Below, in pieces: positions 18,547 through 27,407 of a DNA stretch of 64,000 bases. This DNA comes from Robiginitomaculum sp. GTDB lineage: Bacteria > Pseudomonadota > Alphaproteobacteria > Caulobacterales > Maricaulaceae. The notes beneath the pieces are model-generated. The model saw nothing but the letters and a program-made list of their open reading frames with translations, was not told where the DNA came from and searched no databases. Each line of letters begins with the position of its first letter. Position 1 is the stretch's first letter. The stretch covers positions 1-64,000 of the forward strand of contig JAJFFQ010000002.1 in NCBI GenBank assembly GCA_021776565.1. Direction: 5' to 3'. Position numbers and translations under genes: made by a program.

Positions 18547-18885
18547 TCAGTTTCCCCTTGAGCCAAGAATACGCCCGTTTCGTGCATCAACACGCACTTC
18601 AACCATCCGGCCATCCCTGCTCATCATTTTAACAACGTATTCTCGTTGCCCGCCCGCGCCTTTCTTCAAATATGTATTGCTGTGACGCAAGTTCGGATAA
18701 CGTTTCTTGACAACACGCAGGGCTTTTTTTGCGCACATAACATCGCCGCTCTTGCACGCATTTCTGGCTTGCTCTCCGGTGAGGCGCTGGGCAAACACAG
18801 AACGATCTGATGCCAATCCCGGGCGTGCCTGCACGATGCTGCCAACCAGCAATAGCGAAAAAATTATGATGCCAAGTTTCTTCAT
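18547..18885 (-). CDS. Secreted PepSY-domain protein
   Basis: 112 residues from ATG 18885; six codons further upstream are open but not needed. A signal peptide (MKKLGIIIFSLLLVGSIVQA) precedes a short domain ending in YVVKMMSRDGRMVEVRVD and ARNGRILGSRG, a clear PepSY signature. Two Cys (ACKSGDVMCAKKAL) may form a disulfide in the periplasm. Small PepSY proteins are commonly encoded just before PhoP/PhoQ-like pairs and may modulate the sensor. The stop is one base from the regulator start. Confidence 0.87.
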   Translation of the reverse strand: MKKLGIIIFSLLLVGSIVQARPGLASDRSVFAQRLTGEQARNACKSGDVMCAKKALRVVKKRYPNLRHSNTYLKKGAGGQREYVVKMMSRDGRMVEVRVDARNGRILGSRGN

Positions 18886-18929
18886 GATCGCAATACTACC
18901 CAAGGCTTCTGAACCACGTGTGAACGTCT

Positions 18930-19838
18930 CTATACACCTAAATTCTTCCTGGGGTTATAGTCCTCTTTGGGCAGCCAGTCTGCAAGACATTTCTTGAGTT
19001 CTGCATCAACATTATCTGGAAGAACGATCATCAAACGAACAAGCATATCACCTGGTCTGCCATTACGTGACGGCACGCCCTTGCTCTTCAAGCGCAATAT
19101 TTTACCCGATGAGGTATTGGGCGGCAAAGTCAGTGTTACCACTCCGCCAGGTGTTGGTGTTGACACCTTACCGCCATTAACCGCCTCTTTTAGAGTTATG
19201 GGAAGATCAAGACGAATAGTGTTACCCTCACGTTTGAAATTACCATGCGCCGAAACCTTGATTTCAACTATGGCATCACCAGGTGGGCCACCACCTGCAC
19301 CAGGGCGGCCTTGTCCACGCAGCCTTAATAAATCACCATCTTTTGTGCCGGAAGGAATTGTGATCTTGAGTTGTTTGCCATCGCCCATCTTCACCTGTTT
19401 TGAAGCGCCATTGATGGCCTCCAAAAATGAAGTTTGCAACGAATAGCGAATATCATCACCCTTAAAAGCAAAGCTCTGGCGACGACCACCTCGCGATTGA
19501 CCACCAAACAAATCCGATAGAATATCGGAAATATCTTCAAATCCACCGGGTGCAAATCCGCCTGGAAAACCCTGTCCATGACCCGCTCCGGGAAACCCCT
19601 GTGGCCCATTAGGGTTTCCTGATGCATCTATTTCCCCACGGTCAAACCGTGCGCGTTCTTCTTCATTGTTAAGAAGTGCAAAAGCTGCACTGGCTTCTTT
19701 GAACCTGGTTTCGGCTTTTTCATCATCAGGGCGTATGTCAGGGTGATATTTTTTTGCCAGCTTGCGATAGGCTTTGCGTATTTCATCTTTGCTCGCAGAC
19801 TTTGCAACGCCAAGAACTTTATAGGGGTCATTTGCCAT
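18930..19838 (-). CDS. DnaJ-class co-chaperone, CbpA type
   Basis: 302 residues from ATG 19838 (GGAGATATGAA upstream). The J domain at 3-68 carries the HPD motif at 32-34 that stimulates Hsp70 ATPase. A Gly/Phe/Pro-rich linker follows (about 78-125), then the two substrate-binding beta domains of the DnaJ C-terminal region. The Cys-rich zinc finger of true DnaJ is missing, so this is a class B or CbpA-like protein. Its upstream region consists largely of a MITE-like element. Confidence 0.92.
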   Translation of the reverse strand: MANDPYKVLGVAKSASKDEIRKAYRKLAKKYHPDIRPDDEKAETRFKEASAAFALLNNEEERARFDRGEIDASGNPNGPQGFPGAGHGQGFPGGFAPGGFEDISDILSDLFGGQSRGGRRQSFAFKGDDIRYSLQTSFLEAINGASKQVKMGDGKQLKITIPSGTKDGDLLRLRGQGRPGAGGGPPGDAIVEIKVSAHGNFKREGNTIRLDLPITLKEAVNGGKVSTPTPGGVVTLTLPPNTSSGKILRLKSKGVPSRNGRPGDMLVRLMIVLPDNVDAELKKCLADWLPKEDYNPRKNLGV

Positions 19839-19869
19839 TTCATATCTCCAGCACCACACTTATGCGGAC

Positions 19870-20135
19870 TAGGTTATACATTCATAAACAGGGTCGATAT
19901 GGCGCTGCAAACCGTTATAATAGGCCAGAAGAAGAGTGAAAAGCGTGTCTTGGGCACGGTTAAGGCCTTCGACGTAGCAGATTGACGCGGGTTGCGCGTC
20001 GTACCAATATGGGCAATTTTCCCAGCTAATACGTCGCAATGCCTTGAAAATCATGTGGTTTTCTGTGGCCTTGTTCCTGTTATCTGAATAAATTTCCTCA
20101 TACCATATTGACCCTGTTTATGAGCGTATGACCTA
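19870..20135 (-). mobile_element. MITE-like element (copy C), 266 bp, upstream of the dnaJ-like gene
   Basis: Inverted repeats of 33 bases at 19870-19902 and 20103-20135 match at 29 positions and both end in TA. The core at 20032-20051 matches copy A (17763-17782) at 18 of 20 bases, in the same orientation. Length is almost the same as copy A (269 bp), though the end repeats have drifted apart. A 61-codon frame inside (20054 to 19869) begins MIFKALRRISWENC; no function is known. The element fills nearly all of the 313 bp between the last GTA gene and the dnaJ-like start, so any dnaJ promoter must lie in or beside it. Confidence 0.75.
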
Positions 20136-20151
20136 ACGTTCAGAAAAAAGG

Positions 20152-23100
20152 TTAAATACTGAGAAAACGCCGCACCTCTATCCCTGTGCCACTTAAAGAG
20201 GAAACCTGGGCAACGCCAACATCCATGGTTTCAGGGCGTCCAGATGGAAATAATACATCTATTTCTGCATCAGTTAACGTGACCTTGGGCAGAAAAGCCG
20301 TCTCTTCCATAATCACCGCTCCGTTTGAATAAATCCGCACGCGGTACGTTTCTGGTGAAGCCACCAAAGATATATCTGCGGCACCCCAAAAATCACCGCC
20401 TGTTCGCGCACGACGTATCCAGAGCATGTCAACGCCAGTGGCATTGACATGGGTTTTCAAATGCACCGGTGATGGCAAGCGGGCAATGCGATTGTTAAAT
20501 GTCACACTGAATGTGGTTTCTTCCAGACCTCCAGAGGGAGCAGCAACTGAACGCGCATTAATCGCAACAGGAACACCGATTTCATAATCCTGCATAGGCA
20601 ATACCTGACTTGCACCATTCAGCAGCACACATCGTGCATTTTGCCCAATGGGCAAGGCAAGCGCGTCATCAGATCCGGCAATCCCGCGCAATAGCCCTGT
20701 AAGCACATAGGTGTTTGCACCAGTAAGCACCGCGTTCTGGAATTGTAAAACTTCCCACAACCCACCGTCATGCTCTACGGCCAGAGTGTTTGCGCCAGCC
20801 AAAACGGCCATTTCAGAAGAGGATGATAATACGCCCTCGTAAACCTCAACGATAAGGCTCGTTCCATAATCCCAACGCCCCAACACATCGCCGGGGCCAA
20901 TACTAGCTGTCACTTCGCCCATTATTGCTGGCGTCAACACTCGTGCGCGCGGGGTCAGGCTCACACCATCCACGAGCAACACATCACCCGTCCATGGCTC
21001 TGCAAAGGCCGCTACCAGCGGGCCATTTCGTTCATCCTCACCCGGCAGCAATGGCAAATCCATTATGGCCAGAGCCGGTGGGCCTGGATTCGCCAAAGGT
21101 GTTCTGCCAATACCAGGCTTTGCCCCAGCACTTGTAGAAACCGAAGCCGGGCTATCTGCCCGAAGTGATAGCTCTCGTATCAAGGAATCCTCTGTTCTCT
21201 CGACACGCCAAACGCGGTTCACGTCAAGCGTATCTACGCGAATAGCATCGCCCGGCTCTATGACCAAAAACGAAGGTGGCAGCGTGATATTTGCTGAATG
21301 TGCAGACGCTATAGCCCGGGCAAGCATATCACGAGCGGCATCGCTGATAAATGCGCGGTCAGCCACCAAAGGTAGCGCCATATCTATTGTCCTGCGCTTT
21401 TGTGCCTTAACGCCGTGCGCACTCGCCGAAGCTGGCTGATAATCAGCACCTTCATCGGTGAACTGAATACGCGCCTCAATGGGAAGGCTCTCGCTATCCG
21501 GAAAGCCTAGTTTTGGCGCCAAGTCTTTGGTATCTACCAAGCCGCCTACGGCGATAGAAAGAACATTACTATCCTGGCCAAAATTTTGAAACCGTAACCC
21601 GTCAAAAGTCTCAAAAAGTTCTACGCCATATACAGTTAGAATACTTTCCAGTGCTGCACGAGCATCCGTTGGCCCTGTGACAACATACCCGGAAACCAGA
21701 CCTTCGACACGTGATACATCTACATTGACAAATCCTGCCCGAAAACAAACATCCTGTATTAGCGCGGCCAATGATGACAATCCCATGCGCCCATTCAACC
21801 AATGACCTTTTTCCCAGTTCGGGCCATCTGACCAGACATCTTCCAGTGCAGGGAATTGTGGGAATGGTCTCGCATCCCATGTCCATGCCAATATCTTGTC
21901 ATCATCAATCATGGGCGCACCATAAACACTGGAAACAGGGTTATTACCTGCACCCAAAGCCCAATACGATATAATGGCGTTCAAATATTCGCGCTGTATG
22001 AGATCATCACGTCGTCCGCGTGAAAAATATGGAAACGTACTTTCCGAGCTTTTGGCATCGAAGAATACATTGGGCTGGTTTGCACCTTTGTCTACAGCCG
22101 GGCAGCCGGTTTCAGTGAACCAGATTGGCTTGGATTCTGGTACCCAGGCGGTCGCTGCGCCAACTTCAACACCACCAATGCGATCAAAATGCTCATTTGA
22201 CCACCATGATCGCAAATCTTTATAGCGAAACACCCAATTCTTGTTATAGGAACCATCGGTTATGGATGTTCTTTGCTGGTTCTGGCGATCCTGTAATGAG
22301 GCGTAAAACCAGTCATAGCCTTCGCCGCCTTCTACATTAGCGGTTAGATAAGCCTCTTCATAAATTGATCGATAGGTGCTTGCATCAATATGCTGATTTC
22401 CATCGCGCCAGTCAGATAATGGCACATACCAGTCTATGCCGATGAAATCCACATTCGGATCAGCCCAAAGCGAATCCAGATTAAACAGGACATCATTGGA
22501 TCCATCTTGTGGATGATAACCAAAATACTCTGACCAGTCGGCAGAATAGGATATTTGTGTAGCAGGCAGAATAGTGCGCACCTGCGCTGCCAATTGTTGC
22601 AAATGCTGCACAGCGGGAAAACTTCCCGCAGCATCTCGTAAGGATGTCAAAGCCCTAAGTTCTGAACCGATAATAAAAGCGTCAACGCCGCCAGCCAGTG
22701 CACACAAATGCGCGTAATGCAGAATAAAACGTCGATACGACCATTCATTTGGCCCGTTATATGAAATGGTTTGCCCCACAGAGGAAAAATCACTTGCGGA
22801 GGTTGTGCCAAAAAACTGATCGATTTGAGCAATAACTGCATTGGTTTTATCAACCGTTCCCAGTTGTCCCGGTGCAGGAAAACAGGTGATCCTGCCACGC
22901 CAGGGAAATGCCGACTGCTCTGTTCCCCCATAAGGATCTGGCAATGCATTACCCGTGGGAATATCCATCAAAATAAACGGGTAAAATACAATTTCGAGAT
23001 TACGAAATTTCAGTGAAGCAATGCTTTGCAGAACCGAAACATCATCTGGTGTGCCGCCAAAAACCGGACGATCCTGAGCATCTCGTGAAACCAGACGGGT

Positions 23101-23997
23101 TTGACTGCGGTTTAATCCTTGTACTTGCCATTCAAGAGGTTCGGTCAGTTTACTGGTATCTTCGGCTGCGGGCTGCAAAGTCGTAATACCACAGCGTAAA
23201 TCATCGCCAAACCAGCTAACAACCAATGAAACAGTATCACAGTTCGGCAAATGGGTTTGCAGATCATCCAATGCCACTTCAACATCCGTGCGGCCACGAA
23301 AACCATGGACATTTTCTGTCCCCGAACGCCCCGGGCCAAGATTGGTAATGACCGGTTCAGCGGCATAAATGAACTCGCCCGAACCGGGAATAAGAGAAAT
23401 GCCCTGAATTTTTTCTTCAAAGTTTTCAGAACCCAACCCCTTGGGTGAACGAAAGACCTCAAAAGACAATTGCGGTATACGATTTCCGTATTCTTCTAAA
23501 GAAAAGTCCTCAAAAACGACATAGGCCAGGCCGCGAAACGCTGGCGTATTGTCACTATTCTGTGTGGTTTCAATCAAGGGGTCAGGCAATTGATCTTCTG
23601 CACCTGTATAAATTCGCAGACTGCCAAGGCTATTATCCAATAAAGCCCCATCTGCCCAAATACGCCCTATTCCGTCAATTTCGCCTTCGCATAACCCGAT
23701 AGCAAAACTAAGTGTATATTTTCGCTCGGTGATGCGCGGGCCGCCCTTGCCACCGGCGCGGCTGTTGATTTCATGCTCAACCGGTTGATCCGTCCAGATC
23801 ACCTGTCCGCCAAGTCGCACCCGGCCATAAGGAATTGGCATGGGTGCGCCGTCGGTAGACGAGAGGACATGGAGTTCTTCAAGACGTGCACCGGTATCAC
23901 GCCGTTTTGTCAATAGTGACGAGATTGCCCGGGCGGCAAAGCCTTGCGCGACAGTTGTTGCCGCACGTTGTGCAAACGTTAACGCTAGTTGAGCCAT
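20152..23997 (-). CDS. GTA giant tail tip/host-specificity protein (g15-like)
   Basis: 1281 residues, the size expected for gp15 of R. capsulatus GTA. The order of parts fits: an N-terminal tail-tip region (to about 250), a TIM-barrel glycoside-hydrolase-like domain (about 420-720, with GGVDAFIIGSELRALTSLRD, ISYSADWSEYFGYH and FIGIDWYVPLSDWRDG), and a C-terminal part with phage tail protein-3 character. In GTAs this protein forms the baseplate hub and contacts the recipient cell. It is the last gene of the cluster and begins 12 bp after the peptidase gene. Confidence 0.92.
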   Translation of the reverse strand: MAQLALTFAQRAATTVAQGFAARAISSLLTKRRDTGARLEELHVLSSTDGAPMPIPYGRVRLGGQVIWTDQPVEHEINSRAGGKGGPRITERKYTLSFAIGLCEGEIDGIGRIWADGALLDNSLGSLRIYTGAEDQLPDPLIETTQNSDNTPAFRGLAYVVFEDFSLEEYGNRIPQLSFEVFRSPKGLGSENFEEKIQGISLIPGSGEFIYAAEPVITNLGPGRSGTENVHGFRGRTDVEVALDDLQTHLPNCDTVSLVVSWFGDDLRCGITTLQPAAEDTSKLTEPLEWQVQGLNRSQTRLVSRDAQDRPVFGGTPDDVSVLQSIASLKFRNLEIVFYPFILMDIPTGNALPDPYGGTEQSAFPWRGRITCFPAPGQLGTVDKTNAVIAQIDQFFGTTSASDFSSVGQTISYNGPNEWSYRRFILHYAHLCALAGGVDAFIIGSELRALTSLRDAAGSFPAVQHLQQLAAQVRTILPATQISYSADWSEYFGYHPQDGSNDVLFNLDSLWADPNVDFIGIDWYVPLSDWRDGNQHIDASTYRSIYEEAYLTANVEGGEGYDWFYASLQDRQNQQRTSITDGSYNKNWVFRYKDLRSWWSNEHFDRIGGVEVGAATAWVPESKPIWFTETGCPAVDKGANQPNVFFDAKSSESTFPYFSRGRRDDLIQREYLNAIISYWALGAGNNPVSSVYGAPMIDDDKILAWTWDARPFPQFPALEDVWSDGPNWEKGHWLNGRMGLSSLAALIQDVCFRAGFVNVDVSRVEGLVSGYVVTGPTDARAALESILTVYGVELFETFDGLRFQNFGQDSNVLSIAVGGLVDTKDLAPKLGFPDSESLPIEARIQFTDEGADYQPASASAHGVKAQKRRTIDMALPLVADRAFISDAARDMLARAIASAHSANITLPPSFLVIEPGDAIRVDTLDVNRVWRVERTEDSLIRELSLRADSPASVSTSAGAKPGIGRTPLANPGPPALAIMDLPLLPGEDERNGPLVAAFAEPWTGDVLLVDGVSLTPRARVLTPAIMGEVTASIGPGDVLGRWDYGTSLIVEVYEGVLSSSSEMAVLAGANTLAVEHDGGLWEVLQFQNAVLTGANTYVLTGLLRGIAGSDDALALPIGQNARCVLLNGASQVLPMQDYEIGVPVAINARSVAAPSGGLEETTFSVTFNNRIARLPSPVHLKTHVNATGVDMLWIRRARTGGDFWGAADISLVASPETYRVRIYSNGAVIMEETAFLPKVTLTDAEIDVLFPSGRPETMDVGVAQVSSLSGTGIEVRRFLSI

Positions 23998-24009
23998 TGA
24001 AAACCCGTA

Positions 24010-24450
24010 TTAATTTGAAAACCGAAAAGCGGCAGCAATGCGCCGTTGCCACCAGGATGTGAGTGAAGTTTCGCTTACGCAGTACCCGCTATAGGCATGG
24101 ATGATGCGTTGCGAGGCAGACAGGATGGCGCAATGTTTCGCTATGTGATGTGCGGAGAACCTGAACAATAGAACATCGCCAGGCTTGGCATCCTCCACGG
24201 GCAGACGTGTTAGATATTCCTGTGCCGCCAGCAACAGTGTTTCGTCTTTGCCAACCTCTGCCCAATGCACGCTATAAGTCGGTACTGCAAACGGTTCAGA
24301 GCCATAAAGGCTGCGCCAGATACCGCGCACCAGCCCCAGGCAATCACACCCGATATGACAGAGGCTGGCCTGATGTTGATACGGCGTTCCCAGCCATTTT
24401 CTGGCTTCAGCAAGTGCCTTTTCCTGTATCTTCCCATCTTGATCTGTCAT
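24010..24450 (-). CDS. GTA NlpC/P60-type cell-wall peptidase (g14-like)
   Basis: 146 residues. The cysteine-peptidase core shows HIGCDCLGLVRG with likely catalytic C37, and a later His in IAKHCAIL. This is the GTA gp14 type of peptidase, carried in the tail and thought to open the peptidoglycan of the recipient. It starts ATGA-coupled to the preceding DUF2163 gene and lies 12 bp before the giant tail gene. Length matches the family. Confidence 0.9.
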   Translation of the reverse strand: MTDQDGKIQEKALAEARKWLGTPYQHQASLCHIGCDCLGLVRGIWRSLYGSEPFAVPTYSVHWAEVGKDETLLLAAQEYLTRLPVEDAKPGDVLLFRFSAHHIAKHCAILSASQRIIHAYSGYCVSETSLTSWWQRRIAAAFRFSN

Positions 24451-25310
24451 TGGGTTTCAGTCGGGCCCGCAATGATTGAATCATTACCCGGCATAAACGG
24501 GCATCCGCGAAAATTTAAAATGTTTGAAAATTTGTCGATACAATGATCGATTGACTTGTTGCAACCAGAGACCACTGTCATCGCATCACCAATAACAATA
24601 GGTCGAACAGGCAATTCTGCCAGTGTGAAAACATCTTCAACTCCATTTTGAAAGTATTGGGATATTCTCTGGCTCTGGCCAACATTTTGACCATCAATCC
24701 ATTGAACAATGCCCTCAGAAAACCAGTCTGGTTGGGCTGTATTCAAACTAGCAACAGCAAACTGTGCTGACCCAACAAGCCGCGTAACATTTGTTGAACG
24801 TGAAAATGGGCTTGCCGATACATCTTTTGTGCAGCGCGCATCACCCAGTTCAGCATCGCACAGTTTTGAAAACACGCGCCCAAAACTTCGACCAAGCTTG
24901 CGGGCCGACCCAGCGATTTCTGCCTCAAACCCGTGTTCAGTGCGCGTTATATCCCCTATTTCACCAGACCAGATGCCAACCCGAAGCGTTGTATCTTGCC
25001 AATCTACACGCCAAACCTCAATCTCAGCCTGATTATACTTACCCAAGTCAATATCATCGGCGGATATTCCTGACAGAGTCAGAGCACCAGAGGCCAGTCC
25101 GGAATCTGAGGTAAACCCAACTGCGTTTTCGATAACACCGGGGTTCAAACCTGCACTAGCCGACCAGACCAGGTTATCAAACTGAAGGTCTGAATCGTGC
25201 TCGGTAAACCCTAAAACAACACCATCATTACGAATAATTTTCCAACACCAGCACAGGGTTGTTGCACCGCCATCCAGCTTGTCCTGTAAGCCTTGCGGGA
25301 TTGCACGCAT
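24447..25310 (-). CDS. GTA tail/baseplate hub protein, DUF2163 (g13-like)
   Basis: 287 residues from ATG 25310, which overlaps the previous stop as TGATG; a GTG one codon earlier is possible. The N-terminal DUF2163 region shows LCWCWKIIRNDGVVLGFTEH. The C-terminal BR0599-like region is rich in Cys, with CDAELGDARC and GCNKSIDHCIDKF. In R. capsulatus, gp13 is a hub protein that binds an iron-sulfur cluster through Cys residues in this part; the matching Cys set here suggests the same. It is coupled on both sides to gp12- and gp14-like genes. Confidence 0.9.
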   Translation of the reverse strand: MRAIPQGLQDKLDGGATTLCWCWKIIRNDGVVLGFTEHDSDLQFDNLVWSASAGLNPGVIENAVGFTSDSGLASGALTLSGISADDIDLGKYNQAEIEVWRVDWQDTTLRVGIWSGEIGDITRTEHGFEAEIAGSARKLGRSFGRVFSKLCDAELGDARCTKDVSASPFSRSTNVTRLVGSAQFAVASLNTAQPDWFSEGIVQWIDGQNVGQSQRISQYFQNGVEDVFTLAELPVRPIVIGDAMTVVSGCNKSIDHCIDKFSNILNFRGCPFMPGNDSIIAGPTETQ

Positions 25311-25948
25311 CACACCCTCACTTCAATAATTGGAACAGAGGGAACAGCGCCAGCATTAAACGCCTCAATTGTTATGTTCAAAAATGGTGTATCGAAACGA
25401 ACCGGCACATCAAATTCAAAACCTGCCGTTATCAGAGCACCACTGATAGGGGCACCAGCCACAAATGTGACTGTGCCCAGGACGTAATCCGCGGTATAAT
25501 CCACGCCTTCTTGTTGCAAATTTCCGTCCATGGCGACCATAAGACTGCCCTGTACAGGTTTGGTGATGGGGCGTGTATAAACATACGGGCCATTTTCATA
25601 GGTTTTGGACAGTAGAAAAACACTCGTAGCACCATCGCCAACGCCAATTTGTTGATCTTCTGCCGTTAGAAGCGCCGATCCCATGGCAGAGCTACAATCT
25701 GTTATGTCTTTCCAGCGAAATCCATAAAGCTGTCCCCTTCGTGCCTCAAAGAAGGCAATGACTGCCTGAAGGTCATCCATGGATTGCACCCCAAGTCCGG
25801 CATCATAGCGACGCCTGGCGTGCTGCCAGGGTGAATTACGCTCCTCGGCACCCGAGGCCAGACTGACAATTTCCGTGCGCCTTTCCGGGCCGCCAGAACT
25901 GGCAAACGAGATTGAAACCGGAAACCGGGTTTCATGAAAATTACTCAC
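25310..25948 (-). CDS. GTA distal tail protein, DUF2460 (g12-like)
   Basis: 212 residues from GTG 25948, whose GTGA overlaps the stop of the tape-measure gene. DUF2460 hallmarks are clear: FPVSISFASSGGPERRTEIV, the RRYDAGLGVQSMDDL segment, and LYGFRWKDITD. In GTAs this protein forms the distal tail ring that joins the tube to the baseplate. Length and order are standard. Confidence 0.92.
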   Translation of the reverse strand: MSNFHETRFPVSISFASSGGPERRTEIVSLASGAEERNSPWQHARRRYDAGLGVQSMDDLQAVIAFFEARRGQLYGFRWKDITDCSSAMGSALLTAEDQQIGVGDGATSVFLLSKTYENGPYVYTRPITKPVQGSLMVAMDGNLQQEGVDYTADYVLGTVTFVAGAPISGALITAGFEFDVPVRFDTPFLNITIEAFNAGAVPSVPIIEVRV

Positions 25949-26478
25949 AGGCGCCTCCGTCCATTTTCAACAGCCCGGGCAAGCAAGGCCGAAATCTGCC
26001 CTTGCGAACGGCGAAACGAATTGATGTCTGCGCCCTCCCCCAGATTGAAATTCACCACCACGCGCGGCCCTGCAACATTGTTGTCTATGCTGCCTACGCT
26101 TGAGGGGCGAAAAATCTCTGGCCCGCGCTCCCCAACCAGGTAAGAACCACCCGGCAAAACCGGGCCACCCTCTGCGCGCGCTCCTGAAAACGCACCGCCA
26201 ACGGCCTGGCCAAGAACACCGCTAATGGCACCACCGATAACTTTGCTAATCGCCAACCGCGCAAGATCATTCAAAATTGAGTTAACCATGCGCCTGAACG
26301 AAAACTCTCCGGTGCGTGCCGCACGCGACAGCTCGCTGGAAATACTTTGTCCAGCTCTTGCAAAACTGGCGGCAATAGCATCGGCTGCCTGTTGGGCTGG
26401 CCCGTCTGCCAACGCCTGCAAGGCATCCCCTGCACTATTTAATGCGTCATTAGTTTGCGGTGTTTCGGGTGTGTTCAT
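25945..26478 (-). CDS. GTA short tape-measure protein (g11-like)
   Basis: 177 residues, shorter than siphophage tape measures but fitting the very short tail of GTA particles. The C-terminal half has the typical Gly-rich GGPVLPGGSYLVGERGPEIF segment; the middle has hydrophobic helices (LARLAISKVIGGAISGVLG) expected for a tape measure. ATG 26478 overlaps the stop of the tail chaperone-like gene (TAATG), and its own stop overlaps the next GTG. Confidence 0.88.
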   Translation of the reverse strand: MNTPETPQTNDALNSAGDALQALADGPAQQAADAIAASFARAGQSISSELSRAARTGEFSFRRMVNSILNDLARLAISKVIGGAISGVLGQAVGGAFSGARAEGGPVLPGGSYLVGERGPEIFRPSSVGSIDNNVAGPRVVVNFNLGEGADINSFRRSQGQISALLARAVENGRRRL

Positions 26479-26666
26479 TATTTCTCACCTGCGTTAGGTA
26501 AATCCGGATATGACACCATCAACTTTTGCAAAGTTGACCGGTCGGTATGTTCAGCGTGTGGGGTTTGAAGGCTTCGCCATTCCAGAACAGACAAGGCCCA
26601 GAAGGCGGCTGGCAAAAGACCAAACCCGTGCTGTGCAGCGCGGAGCAATTGCCCCCACGGCAACAT
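26478..26666 (-). CDS. GTA small tail assembly chaperone (g10.1-like, DUF2376)
   Basis: 62 residues from ATG 26666; a TTG two codons earlier is open but unlikely. The segment PWGQLLRAAQHGFGLLPAAF followed by WALSVLEWRSL is the signature of this short GTA family. It lies two bases after the stop that the gp10-like gene would have if its frameshift were repaired, and is coupled to the tape-measure gene. The position between major tail and tape-measure genes matches phage tail assembly chaperones. Confidence 0.85.
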   Translation of the reverse strand: MLPWGQLLRAAQHGFGLLPAAFWALSVLEWRSLQTPHAEHTDRSTLQKLMVSYPDLPNAGEK

Positions 26667-26668
26667 GC

Positions 26669-26973
26669 TCAAACGTCCTGCATGGCAAGGGAAAATGCCT
26701 CGGCAATGGCTGTTGCCGTTTCAGCCGGATCAATTTGCGCCGCGCACAAACTTTCAACTGATTGCGGATTACCGCCCCCATCAAAAGCGCACTTAATACG
26801 GCCAGAACATCGGCGGCACTTAACAGACGCAGTCTTTGCGCCAAATCATCCAGGCTTGATGTTCCCAGCGCCGTTTCAATGTAGGCCAAAGCGCCAAGGG
26901 TCAGGCACAGGCACTGAACTTCACCATTGATAGAAAGACCGGTTTCGCCCCGCGCACGGTTCAGGGTGCTCAT
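26669..26973 (-). CDS. GTA gp10-like protein, frameshifted
   Basis: The frame opened at ATG 26973 begins like the GTA gp10 family (LCLTLGALAYIETALG, then DVLAVLSALLMG) but then runs on in a non-typical, basic sequence to 26551, deep inside the next gene. At the run of five C (26775-26779; G on the coding strand) one extra G would instead give GGGNPQSVESLCAAQIDPAE, continuing to AIAEAFSLAMQDV with a stop at 26669-26671, two bases before the next start. That is the normal gp10 ending. The cause may be a real one-base loss, a homopolymer sequencing error, or minus-one frameshifting. The end given is that of the restored frame. Confidence 0.8.
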
Positions 26974-27386
26974 AGGGGCGTAAAGGTGATATTGCCCGCC
27001 GAAGCCAGGCTCAGGCTATAAACGGCCTCGCCATCAAACTCACCTGCATATTCAAGCGCAGCGATTTGCATGGCCCCTTCCAGGGTACCAAAATCAGGGA
27101 TGACAATTTGCCATTTGCGCGCTTCCTGAGCAAAGAAAACACTGCGGATAGCCGCGTCTGCGGCAGAGTCAGTAAAGACCCCGGATCCGGATACAGCAAG
27201 GGATTTCACTCCGGCACCTGGCAGTAATTCACGCCATGCCCCAACACTGTCGGTATTGGTCGCATCAACTGTTTTGGCGTTAAGTGAAATGGTTCGTGCC
27301 CGTAAGCCGGCCATTGTGAAAAAAATAGAAGACCCTGCTGGATCCTCAAGTTTGAGCAAGATATCCTTGCCGCGTTGCATCGTCAT
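26970..27386 (-). CDS. GTA major tail tube protein (g9-like)
   Basis: 138 residues with AGGAG eight bases before ATG 27386. It belongs to the phage major tail TP901-1 type, seen in GKDILLKLEDP, RTISLNAKTVDATNTDS and WRELLPGAGVKSLAVSGSG. It polymerises into the tail tube. The stop overlaps the gp10-like start (ATGA). Confidence 0.92.
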   Translation of the reverse strand: MTMQRGKDILLKLEDPAGSSIFFTMAGLRARTISLNAKTVDATNTDSVGAWRELLPGAGVKSLAVSGSGVFTDSAADAAIRSVFFAQEARKWQIVIPDFGTLEGAMQIAALEYAGEFDGEAVYSLSLASAGNITFTPL

Positions 27387-27407
27387 GGGGCAGCTCCTTT
27401 GATTATG

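Noticed and set aside
19869..20054. 61-codon frame inside element C
   Set aside because: Same reason; it ends inside the inverted repeat.
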